NCBI GenBank assembly: GCA_964408435.1
Contig: CAYOZL010000037.1
Location: 1 to 23,573 of the forward strand
Reading direction: 5' to 3'
Source of the DNA: CAYOZL01 sp964408435
GTDB taxonomy: Bacteria; Bdellovibrionota_C; UBA2361; SZUA-149; CAYOZL01
DNA: 23,573 nt
The notes under the pieces: generated by a model
What the model saw: only the letters and a program-made list of their open reading frames with translations
What the model was told of the DNA's origin: nothing
Database searches by the model: none
Made by a program: the position numbers and the translations under genes
Part shown: in pieces, positions 1-7,316 of the stretch
Layout: each line of letters begins with the position of its first letter
Position numbering within the stretch: the first letter of the stretch is position 1

Positions 1-269
1 GTAGAGTTAATACTTAACCAAACCACATCTTTTGCTCTGTATCTACTCTGCAAAGCTTGCATGTCGCCATTATTATAATGCTTTTTAACAAACGGACACC
101 CAGGATTAGTCCATTCAAGCACTACTACTTTATCTTTATAATCATCAAGTTTTACTTCGGCTCCATCAAAAGACTTCAAAGTAAAACCCGGAGCATCAGC
201 GCCAGTATCTAAGGCAAAACAATTAGATGCCAGTAATAAGCAAAATAGTAATACGGTTAATTTTTTCAT
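1..269 (-). CDS. Exported redoxin/thioredoxin-like protein (N-terminal part, cut by window edge)
   Basis: The reading frame starts at the ATG at 269-267 and runs off the left edge, giving 89 complete residues. It opens with a typical signal peptide (MKKLTVLLFCLLLASNCFA, likely cut before LDTG), so the product is probably periplasmic. The mature part starts like an AhpC/TSA-TlpA redoxin: a GADAPGFTLKSFDG strand, then KVVVLEWTNPGCPFVKKHY with a single cysteine (Cys58) where thioredoxins have CxxC; the second Cys is replaced by Val. This form (TNPxCPFVxKHY) occurs in a redoxin family of unclear substrate, and peroxide or disulfide chemistry is inferred only. An AAAAGGAAT Shine-Dalgarno-like stretch precedes the ATG. 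The gene lies 144 bp downstream of, and on the same strand as, the aldehyde dehydrogenase gene. Confidence 0.8.
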   Translation of the reverse strand, partial: MKKLTVLLFCLLLASNCFALDTGADAPGFTLKSFDGAEVKLDDYKDKVVVLEWTNPGCPFVKKHYNNGDMQALQSRYRAKDVVWLSINS

Positions 270-280
270 AATTCCTTTTC

Positions 281-310
281 TATTTAAAAATAATTAAGTA
301 ACGCAAGCAA
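281..310 (-). promoter_or_regulatory. Possible promoter of the redoxin gene
   Basis: On the minus strand TTGCTT (310-305) could be a -35 box and TAAATA (286-281) a -10 box with an 18-bp spacer, just upstream of the redoxin ribosome binding site. Both boxes are weak matches in very AT-rich DNA, so this is only a suggestion. Confidence 0.25.
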
Positions 311-311
311 A

Positions 312-382
312 TCTTAATCCTAGTCTTGGTCTTTGTCTTTTTCCTTTTAGACTAAGAAATTAGACCAGGACTAAGATTAAGA
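312..382. repeat. Long imperfect inverted repeat between ALDH and redoxin genes
   Basis: The 21-bp arms at 312-332 and 362-382 are complementary with two non-Watson-Crick positions, separated by 29 bp. The region is also built from repeated GACTAAG-like units (350-356, 369-375, 381-387, and reversed in the left arm as TAGTCTTGGTCTTTGTC). It lies just after the ALDH stop codon on the minus strand and could act as a terminator or transcript-end stabiliser, but no T-tract follows it. It could equally be a small dispersed palindromic repeat. Confidence 0.6.
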
Positions 383-413
383 CTAAGAAAAACTTTCTGA
401 GTGAGAAGTTCTT

Positions 414-1928
414 TTATTCGAACTTAACCCCCTGAGCCAACGGCAATTCATCACTCCAATTAATAGTATTAGTTTGACGTCTCATATAAGCTTTCCATGA
501 ATCAGACCCAGCTTCTCTTCCACCACCAGTTTCCTTCTCACCACCAAAAGCCCCACCAATCTCTGCCCCTGAAGTTCCGATATTAATATTAGCTATTCCA
601 CAATCCGAGCCACCAACGGACAGAAAATACTCTGATTTTTTCACATCATTAGTAAAAATCGCAGAACTTAATCCTTGGGGTACATCATTTTGAATTTTGA
701 TTGCTTCTTTAAAATCTTCAAATTCTAAAACATATAAAATAGGAGCAAATGTTTCTTCTTTCATGACATCTATTACACTTGTACACTCAATGATTGTAGG
801 ATTAACATATAGGTCTTTAAAAACATCTCCACCTTGAACAATTTTAGCCCCCTGATCTTTTGCTTTTTTTACAGCCTCTTTAAAAGACTCAACAGCTCTG
901 TCGTTAATCAGTGGCCCTAAAAGATTTTCAGAATCTAGGGGGTTTCCTATTTTTACTTTTGAATATCCCTTTTTAAGCTTTTCTAATAATTTTGCTTTTA
1001 GACTTTTATGCACAAATAATCTTCTAGTAGTTGTGCATCTTTGACCTGCAGTTCCTACTGCACCAAAGACTATTCCTCTTGTTGCAAGTTCTATATCTGC
1101 ATCTTCGCAAACAATGATTGCATTGTTTCCACCTAGTTCTAAAAGCGACCTACCAAATCTTTTTGCAACTGTTGCTCCGACCTCTCTACCCATTTTGCAA
1201 GAACCTGTAGCACTTACTAATGGAATACGCTTATCCTCTGAAAGCTTAATTCCCATTTGTGCTTTATCATCGGTGAGTAAAGTAAAAAGAGCAGGGAATC
1301 CATTATCACTAGCAACTTTTGCACAAATTTTATTTAGCGCTACGGCAGTTAATGTTGCAAATTCAGATGGCTTCCAAATTACCGTGTCTCCACAAACTGC
1401 AGCTATCATTGCATTCCAAGCCCAAACTGCAGCAGGAAAATTAAACGCACTAATTACTGCAACCGGCCCTAGCGGATGCCATTGTTCATACATTCTATGG
1501 TTTGGTCTTTCAGAGTGCATGCTCTTACCGTAAAGCTGTCTAGATAAACCAACTGCAAAATCTGCAATGTCTATTACTTCTTGAATTTCACCTAGGCTTT
1601 CTGTTTTAATCTTACCAACTTCTAAAGTAAGTAGATTTGCCAGTGCGTCTTTATGCTTTCTAATTTCAACGGCAATCTGCCTTACAATTTCACCTCTTTT
1701 TGGTGCAGGTAATTTAGACCAAGTTTGAAAACAGTCTGCAGAATTTAATAGAGTATTTTCATAATCTTTATCTGAACTTAAGCTAACTTCTCCTAGTTTG
1801 CTATTATCAATAGGGCTAAAACTTGAAATATTGCCACTTGAGCCCTTTATCCAAGCCCCATTATAAGTTCCGCTATTATTTTCTGATAAATTTAATTCTT
1901 TAAATGTACTTGTAATAATTTCTTTCAT
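414..1928 (-). CDS. amaB: ALDH7-family Δ1-piperideine-6-carboxylate / α-aminoadipate semialdehyde dehydrogenase
   Basis: The 504-residue protein has the usual length of the ALDH7 (antiquitin/AmaB) family. It carries the NAD-binding core with a WKPSE motif, the general base Glu264 in LLELGGNN and the catalytic nucleophile Cys298 in GTAGQRCTTTRR, a segment typical of ALDH7. The C-terminal stretch IGGAFGGEKETGGGREAGSDSWK also fits this family. It should oxidise the semialdehyde (or cyclic P6C) made from lysine to L-2-aminoadipate, using NAD(P)+ in the cytoplasm. The gene is divergent from the lysine 6-aminotransferase 83 bp away, which makes the substrate assignment much stronger than the family alone. 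The ATG start has no good Shine-Dalgarno sequence. The stop is TAA. Confidence 0.9.
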   Translation of the reverse strand: MKEIITSTFKELNLSENNSGTYNGAWIKGSSGNISSFSPIDNSKLGEVSLSSDKDYENTLLNSADCFQTWSKLPAPKRGEIVRQIAVEIRKHKDALANLLTLEVGKIKTESLGEIQEVIDIADFAVGLSRQLYGKSMHSERPNHRMYEQWHPLGPVAVISAFNFPAAVWAWNAMIAAVCGDTVIWKPSEFATLTAVALNKICAKVASDNGFPALFTLLTDDKAQMGIKLSEDKRIPLVSATGSCKMGREVGATVAKRFGRSLLELGGNNAIIVCEDADIELATRGIVFGAVGTAGQRCTTTRRLFVHKSLKAKLLEKLKKGYSKVKIGNPLDSENLLGPLINDRAVESFKEAVKKAKDQGAKIVQGGDVFKDLYVNPTIIECTSVIDVMKEETFAPILYVLEFEDFKEAIKIQNDVPQGLSSAIFTNDVKKSEYFLSVGGSDCGIANINIGTSGAEIGGAFGGEKETGGGREAGSDSWKAYMRRQTNTINWSDELPLAQGVKFE

Positions 1929-2011
1929 ATCAATTTTCGACTGGTTAAATCCTTTGTTGAAGTAGTATCATCATACATTAAGTATTGTGCAACAGAATTG
2001 TGAGTTAAGAA
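1929..2011. promoter_or_regulatory. Divergent intergenic region of the lysine-catabolism pair
   Basis: Only 83 bp separate the two divergent start codons, so both promoters must lie or overlap here, and a shared regulator site would be economical. TTGAAG near 1955 followed by AT-rich sequence is a possible -35 for the rightward gene, but I see no convincing -10 or operator palindrome. The call rests on gene arrangement rather than on a recognised motif. Confidence 0.4.
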
Positions 2012-3331
2012 ATGGCAAAAATTAAACCAGAGAACGTTATTGAAAGTATGTCTAAGCATATGCTTGTTGATGTTGTTCCAATAATTGCAGATTTAGAAAA
2101 AAGTTTTGGAAATAACTTAGTAGATGCCGTTAATGGCAAGTCTTACCTTGATTGTTTTAGCTATATTGCTAGTAATCCAATTGGTCACAATCATCCTGGT
2201 CTTAGTGATAAAGCTTTCCAAGAAAAACTTTTAAAAGCTTCACTAGTAAAACCTTCTAATTCAGATTTCTATTGCGTTGAGTTAGCAGAATTCGTGGATG
2301 CTTTTGCTACAATTGCAAAGCCAGATGAATTTAAATATTTATTTTTCATAGATGGTGGAGCATTAGCAGTAGAGAACGCCTTAAAAACAGCTTTTGATTG
2401 GAAAGTAAGAAAGAATTTAGAAAGAGGTGATAAGTCTGAATTAGGTAGTAAGATAATTCACTTTAAACAAGCTTTTCACGGACGCTCTGGATACACACTT
2501 AGTTTAACTAACACTGCAGATCCAAGAAAAATTAAGTTCTTTCCAAAATTTGATTGGCCAAGAATTACTAATCCAAAAGTACACTTTCCATTAGAAGATT
2601 CTTTAGATGAAGTTATTAAGCTAGAAAAACAAGCTGAAAGCGAAATCATGCAAGCACTAAAAGATAACAAAGATGATATCGCTGCGATTATAATTGAGCC
2701 AATTCAAGGTGAGGGCGGGGATAATCATTTCAGGCCAGAGTTTCATAAATTGCTTAGAAAAATAGCTGATGAAAACGAGTTGCTATTAATTTACGATGAA
2801 GTTCAAAGTGGTTTAGGCTTAACTGGAAAGATGTGGGCTTATCAACATTATGGAATCGTTCCAGATATTGTTTGCTTTGGTAAAAAGACTCAAGTGTGTG
2901 GAATTATGGTTGGCGAGAGAGTTGATGAAGTTGAGAACAATGTATTTAAAGAGGCATCTAGAATTAACTCAACTTGGGGTGGTGGACTTAGTGACATGGT
3001 TCGCTCACAGAAAAATCTTGAAATTATTAGAGATGAAAAGTTAGTAGAGAATGCTGCAAGTGTTGGGGAGTATCTATTAGAAAGATTACAAAACTTAGAT
3101 GCTGTAAAATCTGGAAAAGTTGATAATCCAAGAGGAAAGGGCTTGCTTTGTGCACTTGATGCAAAAGATGCTGAGCATAGGGATAAGATTTTTGTTAACT
3201 GCTTCAAGTCAGGATTGTTAATACTTAAATGCGGAATTAAAACTTTGAGACTTAGACCTTCTTTAACCTTTACGAAGCAAAATGTTGATAAGTTTATAGA
3301 CGTTCTAGAAGAGAGCATTAAGATAAGCTAA
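2012..3331 (+). CDS. lat: L-lysine 6-aminotransferase (lysine ε-aminotransferase)
   Basis: The 439-residue class III PLP aminotransferase is close to the usual length of Lat proteins. The diagnostic segment is FGKKTQVCGIMVG, in which Lys291 or Lys292 binds PLP; this differs from ornithine and GABA aminotransferases and matches lysine 6-aminotransferase. Other family marks are AFHGRSGYTLSLTNT, IIEPIQGEGGDNHF and IYDEVQSGLGLTGKMWA (PLP-ring aspartate in YDEV). It transfers the ε-amino group of lysine to 2-oxoglutarate, giving 2-aminoadipate 6-semialdehyde and glutamate. The divergently encoded ALDH7 enzyme would then make 2-aminoadipate. The start is an ATG after GAGTTAAGAA, a weak ribosome binding site. 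No further aminoadipate-degrading genes are in the window. Confidence 0.92.
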   Translation: MAKIKPENVIESMSKHMLVDVVPIIADLEKSFGNNLVDAVNGKSYLDCFSYIASNPIGHNHPGLSDKAFQEKLLKASLVKPSNSDFYCVELAEFVDAFATIAKPDEFKYLFFIDGGALAVENALKTAFDWKVRKNLERGDKSELGSKIIHFKQAFHGRSGYTLSLTNTADPRKIKFFPKFDWPRITNPKVHFPLEDSLDEVIKLEKQAESEIMQALKDNKDDIAAIIIEPIQGEGGDNHFRPEFHKLLRKIADENELLLIYDEVQSGLGLTGKMWAYQHYGIVPDIVCFGKKTQVCGIMVGERVDEVENNVFKEASRINSTWGGGLSDMVRSQKNLEIIRDEKLVENAASVGEYLLERLQNLDAVKSGKVDNPRGKGLLCALDAKDAEHRDKIFVNCFKSGLLILKCGIKTLRLRPSLTFTKQNVDKFIDVLEESIKIS

Positions 3332-3348
3332 TAATTATAGGGTATTAC

Positions 3349-3419
3349 ATTCAGTAGGATGCAAATTTTATAAATAGATCTTTTGCATTACTGAATAAAA
3401 GTGTATCCATACTGGATAC
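3349..3419. repeat. Two hairpins downstream of lat
   Basis: ATTCAGTA (3349-3356) pairs with TACTGAAT (3389-3396), and after a 2-nt bulge ATGCAAA (3359-3365) pairs with TTTGCAT (3382-3388), giving a 15-bp stem. A second small hairpin, GTATCC-N5-GGATAC, follows at 3403-3419. No T-tract follows either, so a terminator role for lat is possible but unproven. The rest of the 197-bp gap up to the next gene is AT-rich and shows no gene. Confidence 0.5.
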
Positions 3420-3528
3420 TTAGGTGAGCAATTTGTATTGATTAGAAGTAGTAATAAGCCTACAAAACACTAAATTAATCAAAATTACCTATTTAAAATT
3501 TCTCTTATTAATTTAGATAAGCTTTGTT

Positions 3529-4740
3529 TTGTCAGAACTACCTGGAAAACCATTAATAATCTCTAGAGATGAACATACTGTTTCTAGAAGAAACATAGAC
3601 CCAGATTGTCTTAAAGTGATGAGGAGACTCAATTCCTCCGGCTATCAGGCCTTTCTAGTTGGTGGTGGTGTTAGAGATATACTTCTGAATAAGAAACCAA
3701 AAGACTTTGATGTAAGCACTAATGCAAGACCTGAAGAGGTAAGAAGACTTTTTAGAAATAGTAGAACAATTGGAAGAAGATTTAAATTAAATCATATCTA
3801 TTTTAAAGGTGGTAAAATTATAGAAGTATCTACTTTTAGAAAATCATCTGAAGATGACTCTGGGGACGGGAAAGATAATAATTACGGAGATGCAGAAACT
3901 GATGCATTTAGAAGAGATCTTACTATTAACGGTCTCTATTACGATTTAAGTGATTTTCAAATCATAGATTATGTAGGTGGTATTAAAGATATTAATTCAG
4001 CTGTAGTTAGAATTATTGGAAATCCTGATGAACGCTTTAAAGAAGACCCAGTTAGGATGATTAGAGCAGTCAGACACGCAGCAAGAGCAGGGTTTAAAAT
4101 TATACCTAAAACTAGAAAAAGTATTTGTAAAAATGCAGATCTAATTCTAGAAGCTTCTGAGGTAAGAGTCTATGAAGAATTCATTAAAGACTTAAAATGT
4201 GGAAGCTCCTGGGTTGCACTACAACTTTATGATGAAACAGGCCTACTAAAGTATGTTTTTAATAGTCTAAATGCATCTATTAAAAAGTCGAGTAGACAGG
4301 TTTGGGAAAGATTAGATTTAATTTTAAAAAACATTGATAAAAAATGCTCAAAAAAATCAGATCACTATAATACTGGTTTAATCTTAGCTGCTATTTTATA
4401 TGCAAACCTAGATTATAAACTTCTAGAACAACAAGAAGATGAAATTTTATACCTATGGGGCTTAATCGATGAAAGACCAGATTTTAATTACGCAAAGTAC
4501 TTAAAAGACTTCGATAAAAATTTAAAATCTAAAAGGTTTAAAAGAAGTAGAAATAAATTCTCAAAAAGCATAGATGATGCCTTAGGAGAATTGCGAGTGC
4601 CAAACAAAGAAAAAGAAAGGATGGAGCAACTTTTAATAGCAAATGTAGTTATTAGAGATGGTCAAATTGATAAAAACCTAAAGCAAAAAAGCTTTTTCAA
4701 AGAAGCTTTAGCTTTTGAAAAGTTAGTTGACTTAGCTTAA
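3529..4740 (+). CDS. pcnB: PcnB-type poly(A) polymerase / tRNA-nucleotidyltransferase family protein
   Basis: The 403-residue class II nucleotidyltransferase has FLVGGGVRD (43-50), the catalytic DxD pair Asp59/Asp61 in KPKDFDVST, the RRDLTIN motif (128-134) and ERFKEDPVRMIRAVRHAARAGF near 173-194. The N-terminal lead-in PLIISRDEHTVSRRNI and the IGRRFKLNHIYF stretch match PcnB (poly(A) polymerase I) rather than CCA-adding enzymes. Its expected role is adding 3' A-tails to RNAs, which promotes their decay. The start is TTG with no clear Shine-Dalgarno sequence; no better in-frame start precedes the conserved N-terminus. E. coli pcnB also uses a poor non-AUG start, so weak initiation may keep levels low here too. 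The 3' end and stop codon are part of a long hairpin. CCA addition cannot be fully excluded. Confidence 0.87.
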   Translation: MSELPGKPLIISRDEHTVSRRNIDPDCLKVMRRLNSSGYQAFLVGGGVRDILLNKKPKDFDVSTNARPEEVRRLFRNSRTIGRRFKLNHIYFKGGKIIEVSTFRKSSEDDSGDGKDNNYGDAETDAFRRDLTINGLYYDLSDFQIIDYVGGIKDINSAVVRIIGNPDERFKEDPVRMIRAVRHAARAGFKIIPKTRKSICKNADLILEASEVRVYEEFIKDLKCGSSWVALQLYDETGLLKYVFNSLNASIKKSSRQVWERLDLILKNIDKKCSKKSDHYNTGLILAAILYANLDYKLLEQQEDEILYLWGLIDERPDFNYAKYLKDFDKNLKSKRFKRSRNKFSKSIDDALGELRVPNKEKERMEQLLIANVVIRDGQIDKNLKQKSFFKEALAFEKLVDLA

Positions 4741-4796
4741 TTTTCGATGTTGAAACTATGGTTTAATTTTATCAAAAATCAAGCTAAGTCAACTAA
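4723..4796. repeat. Near-perfect 22-bp hairpin overlapping the pcnB stop codon
   Basis: The arm at 4723-4744 (starting TTAGTTGACTTAGC) pairs with 4775-4796 (ending GCTAAGTCAACTAA) over 22 positions with a single A·C mismatch, around a 30-nt spacer. The left arm includes the last pcnB codons and its TAA stop. It may terminate transcription or stabilise the transcript end, but no U-run follows on the plus strand. Confidence 0.75.
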
Positions 4797-4841
4797 TTTA
4801 TTATCTTTCACTGCGTTCGGCAATATAGTAGACATATTGAA

Positions 4842-5615
4842 ATGGACTTAAGCTTACTTTTAAAATCAACTTTTAGCATTTACCTTAAATGCTTTAAGAA
4901 TAGTCTTCTTTCTATAAAAAATTATTGGAAATACTTAATATTTCATCTAATAATTTTCATTTCTACTTGGGTAGTTTCTATAATCTCTTCTTTTTTCCCA
5001 GGCCTACTTGGTGGTTTTATCTTAGGGATGTTTTTAGCGCTTGCCGCTAGTTGCTACCTCGCAACAATTAAGGCTGCATTTAATAAAGAGCAAAGCTCCT
5101 TCGAAGAACTTTTTCATTCTGGACTATCTTTGTTTAATCCAATTATTAGTGTTTTCTTTTGTTTTTTTATTATTCAGATGCTTACTGGTTCAATTACTAA
5201 CGAAGGTCTAAACTTATTAATCAGCCTGTTAATAACTGTAGTGCTAAACCCTATTCCTGAAGTTGCAGTTTTAAAACCAAGTATGCTTTCTCAAATGTTT
5301 ACAGACTGTTACGAATTTATCTCTGAGAATATCCTTGAATGGTTCTTACCCTTAGGTATTCTTTTTGCTGTAGTCTTTGTATTTAATCCCAGTCTTTCAA
5401 AAGGGCTGATGTACATTACAATGACAACAAACCCAATAGATTTAATTCAGCTCTTTATTCTAAGATCTAATATTTCAAGTCTACTTTACTTAGCTCCTGC
5501 CTTGTTGATTTCAACTGTTTTGTTTTATTTTCTCTTTCTATTTAGACTAAATCTCTTTTCTGAGCTTTTTTATACGACTAGAAGAAAAAGACTTTATTCC
5601 TTTAAGAATCAGTAG
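4842..5615 (+). CDS. Unrecognised multi-spanning inner membrane protein
   Basis: The 257-residue protein is strongly hydrophobic, with about six predicted membrane segments (roughly 31-53, 55-76, 98-116, 122-142, 167-183 and 213-236) and a positively charged C-terminus (TTRRKRLYSFKNQ) that is likely cytoplasmic. I recognise no family motif. It lies between pcnB and pyrG on the same strand, but with gaps of 101 and 72 bp, so co-transcription is uncertain. The ATG start is preceded by ATATTGAA with no Shine-Dalgarno sequence. Codon use (AGA for Arg, TTA/CTA for Leu) matches the neighbours, so it looks native. A small inverted repeat (CTTTAAG ... CTTAAAG) spans its stop codon. Confidence 0.75.
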   Translation: MDLSLLLKSTFSIYLKCFKNSLLSIKNYWKYLIFHLIIFISTWVVSIISSFFPGLLGGFILGMFLALAASCYLATIKAAFNKEQSSFEELFHSGLSLFNPIISVFFCFFIIQMLTGSITNEGLNLLISLLITVVLNPIPEVAVLKPSMLSQMFTDCYEFISENILEWFLPLGILFAVVFVFNPSLSKGLMYITMTTNPIDLIQLFILRSNISSLLYLAPALLISTVLFYFLFLFRLNLFSELFYTTRRKRLYSFKNQ

Positions 5616-5649
5616 CCTTAAAGAAAGTTTTATTTATCTTACTAAAATC

Positions 5650-5679
5650 TTAGACATTCTAATAACTTTGCTATATATT
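5650..5679 (+). promoter_or_regulatory. Candidate pyrG promoter very close to the start codon
   Basis: TTAGAC (5650-5655) and TATATT (5674-5679) form a plausible sigma-70-type -35/-10 pair with an 18-bp spacer (16 bp if TATATA at 5672 is used). The pyrG ATG begins only 8 bp after the -10 box, so the transcript would start at or almost at the AUG. Confidence 0.4.
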
Positions 5680-5687
5680 TACCTCCC

Positions 5688-7310
5688 ATGAAATCCAGAG
5701 CTACAAAATACATTTTTGTTACTGGAGGAGTGGTCTCCTCTTTAGGAAAAGGTCTTACCTGTGCATCCCTTGGCGCAGTGCTAGAAAGCAGAGGCTTAAA
5801 AGTATCTATTTGCAAAGTTGACCCTTATTTAAACGTAGACCCCGGAACAATGAGTCCATTTCAGCACGGAGAAGTCTTTGTTACTGAAGATGGTGCTGAG
5901 ACAGATTTAGACTTAGGTCATTACGAAAGATTCTTATCTGGTAAAATGACTAAGACCAATAACTTCACTGCTGGTCAGGTTTATGAAAGCGTTATTAAGA
6001 AGGAAAGAAAAGGAAGCTATTTAGGTGGAACAGTTCAAGTTATTCCACACGTAACAAACGAAATTAAAGACAGAATTAAAAAAGCAGGTGAAGGTTATGA
6101 TATCTGCATTGGAGAAATAGGTGGAACAGTAGGGGATATTGAAGGCCTACCTTTTTTAGAGGCTATTAGACAATTTCGAAGTGACATAGGAAGAGAGAAT
6201 GTAGTGTATATGCATTTAACTCTTGTGCCTTATATTAATGCTGCTGGAGAGATTAAAACTAAGCCAACTCAACACAGTGTAAAAGAGCTCACTAGCTTAG
6301 GGATTCAGCCTGATATTATAATTCTAAGAGCAGATAGAGAAGTAGATGCTAAAGCAAAAGAAAAAATAGCACTCTATTGCAATGTTCCGAAAGACTCAGT
6401 TATCACTGCAAAAGATGTTAGCAGTATTTACGATTTGCCACTTGTTCTGAAACAAGAAGGTTTAGATGAAAGAGTTTGTGAGAAATTAAATATCTGGGCA
6501 GGTGCTCCTAACTTAGATAAATGGAAACAAGTATCAAAGACTATAAGTGCTCCAAAAAATAAGAAAGTAAAGATTGCAATGGTAGGTAAGTATGTAGACT
6601 TAACTGAATCCTACAAAAGTCTTAACGAGGCACTTATTCACGGAGGTGTAGCTAATAACTGTGGAGTGGATATTAGTTATGTTGATTCAGAAGAAATTGA
6701 AAAAAGTGGGATTCCTGAAGAGATAAAATCTGCAGATGCTATTTTAGTTCCAGGTGGTTTTGGAAAAAGAGGCTCTGAAGGTAAAATTAAGGCAATTCAA
6801 TTTGCCAGGGAAAATGACATTCCATTTTTAGGAATTTGCTTAGGCCTACAAATGGCAGTTGTTGAATTTGCAAGAAACAAACTAGGAATAAGTGACGCTG
6901 CAAGCGGTGAATTTATTCCAGATACAAAAGAAATGGTTATTCATTTAATGGAGAGCCAAAAAGATGTGGATGAAAAAGGCGGTTCTATGCGTCTAGGTTC
7001 ATACCCATGTGAATTAAAGAAAGACTCTCTTGCATATAATATTTACAAAAACACTGAAATTTCTGAAAGACACAGACATCGCTGGGAAGTAAACAATAAG
7101 TATAGAGATAGATTAGAAGACTCTGGCTTGAATCTTTCTGGGCTATCTCCAGATAAAAATTTAGTTGAAATAGTAGAAATCTCAGAACACCCTTTTTTCA
7201 TCGCAGTGCAGTTCCATCCAGAATTTCAATCCAAGCCTTTAGAGCCACATCCTTTATTTGTTGATTATATCAAATCATCTATTAGCTTTAGAGATAAGGC
7301 TAGAGGATAA
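5688..7310 (+). CDS. pyrG: CTP synthase
   Basis: The 540-residue protein has the normal length and two-domain layout. The N-terminal amidoligase domain starts KYIFVTGGVVSSLGKGL (P-loop-like) and continues CKVDPYLNVDPGTMSPFQHGEVFVTEDGAETDLDLGHYERF. The C-terminal class I glutaminase domain has the nucleophile Cys384 in FLGICLGLQ and the His/Glu pair in QFHPEFQSKP. It converts UTP to CTP using ATP and glutamine. CTP is also the nucleotide that activates Kdo, the product line of the next gene kdsA, which starts only 6 bp after the pyrG stop. No Shine-Dalgarno sequence is visible; the bases before the ATG are ACCTCCC, the opposite of one. Confidence 0.98.
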   Translation: MKSRATKYIFVTGGVVSSLGKGLTCASLGAVLESRGLKVSICKVDPYLNVDPGTMSPFQHGEVFVTEDGAETDLDLGHYERFLSGKMTKTNNFTAGQVYESVIKKERKGSYLGGTVQVIPHVTNEIKDRIKKAGEGYDICIGEIGGTVGDIEGLPFLEAIRQFRSDIGRENVVYMHLTLVPYINAAGEIKTKPTQHSVKELTSLGIQPDIIILRADREVDAKAKEKIALYCNVPKDSVITAKDVSSIYDLPLVLKQEGLDERVCEKLNIWAGAPNLDKWKQVSKTISAPKNKKVKIAMVGKYVDLTESYKSLNEALIHGGVANNCGVDISYVDSEEIEKSGIPEEIKSADAILVPGGFGKRGSEGKIKAIQFARENDIPFLGICLGLQMAVVEFARNKLGISDAASGEFIPDTKEMVIHLMESQKDVDEKGGSMRLGSYPCELKKDSLAYNIYKNTEISERHRHRWEVNNKYRDRLEDSGLNLSGLSPDKNLVEIVEISEHPFFIAVQFHPEFQSKPLEPHPLFVDYIKSSISFRDKARG

Positions 7311-7316
7311 ATAAAA

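Noticed and set aside
1114..1533. 139-codon open frame on the plus strand inside the ALDH gene
   Set aside because: It is antisense to the conserved catalytic core of the dehydrogenase and has no independent support.
2890..3318. 142-codon open frame on the minus strand inside lat
   Set aside because: It is a shadow of a well-supported aminotransferase gene, with no domain sense and no ribosome binding site.
3529..4740. CCA-adding enzyme instead of poly(A) polymerase
   Set aside because: The tRNA gene lacks encoded CCA, so such an enzyme is needed, but the N-terminal and GRRF motifs here are those of PcnB. The CCA enzyme is presumably elsewhere.
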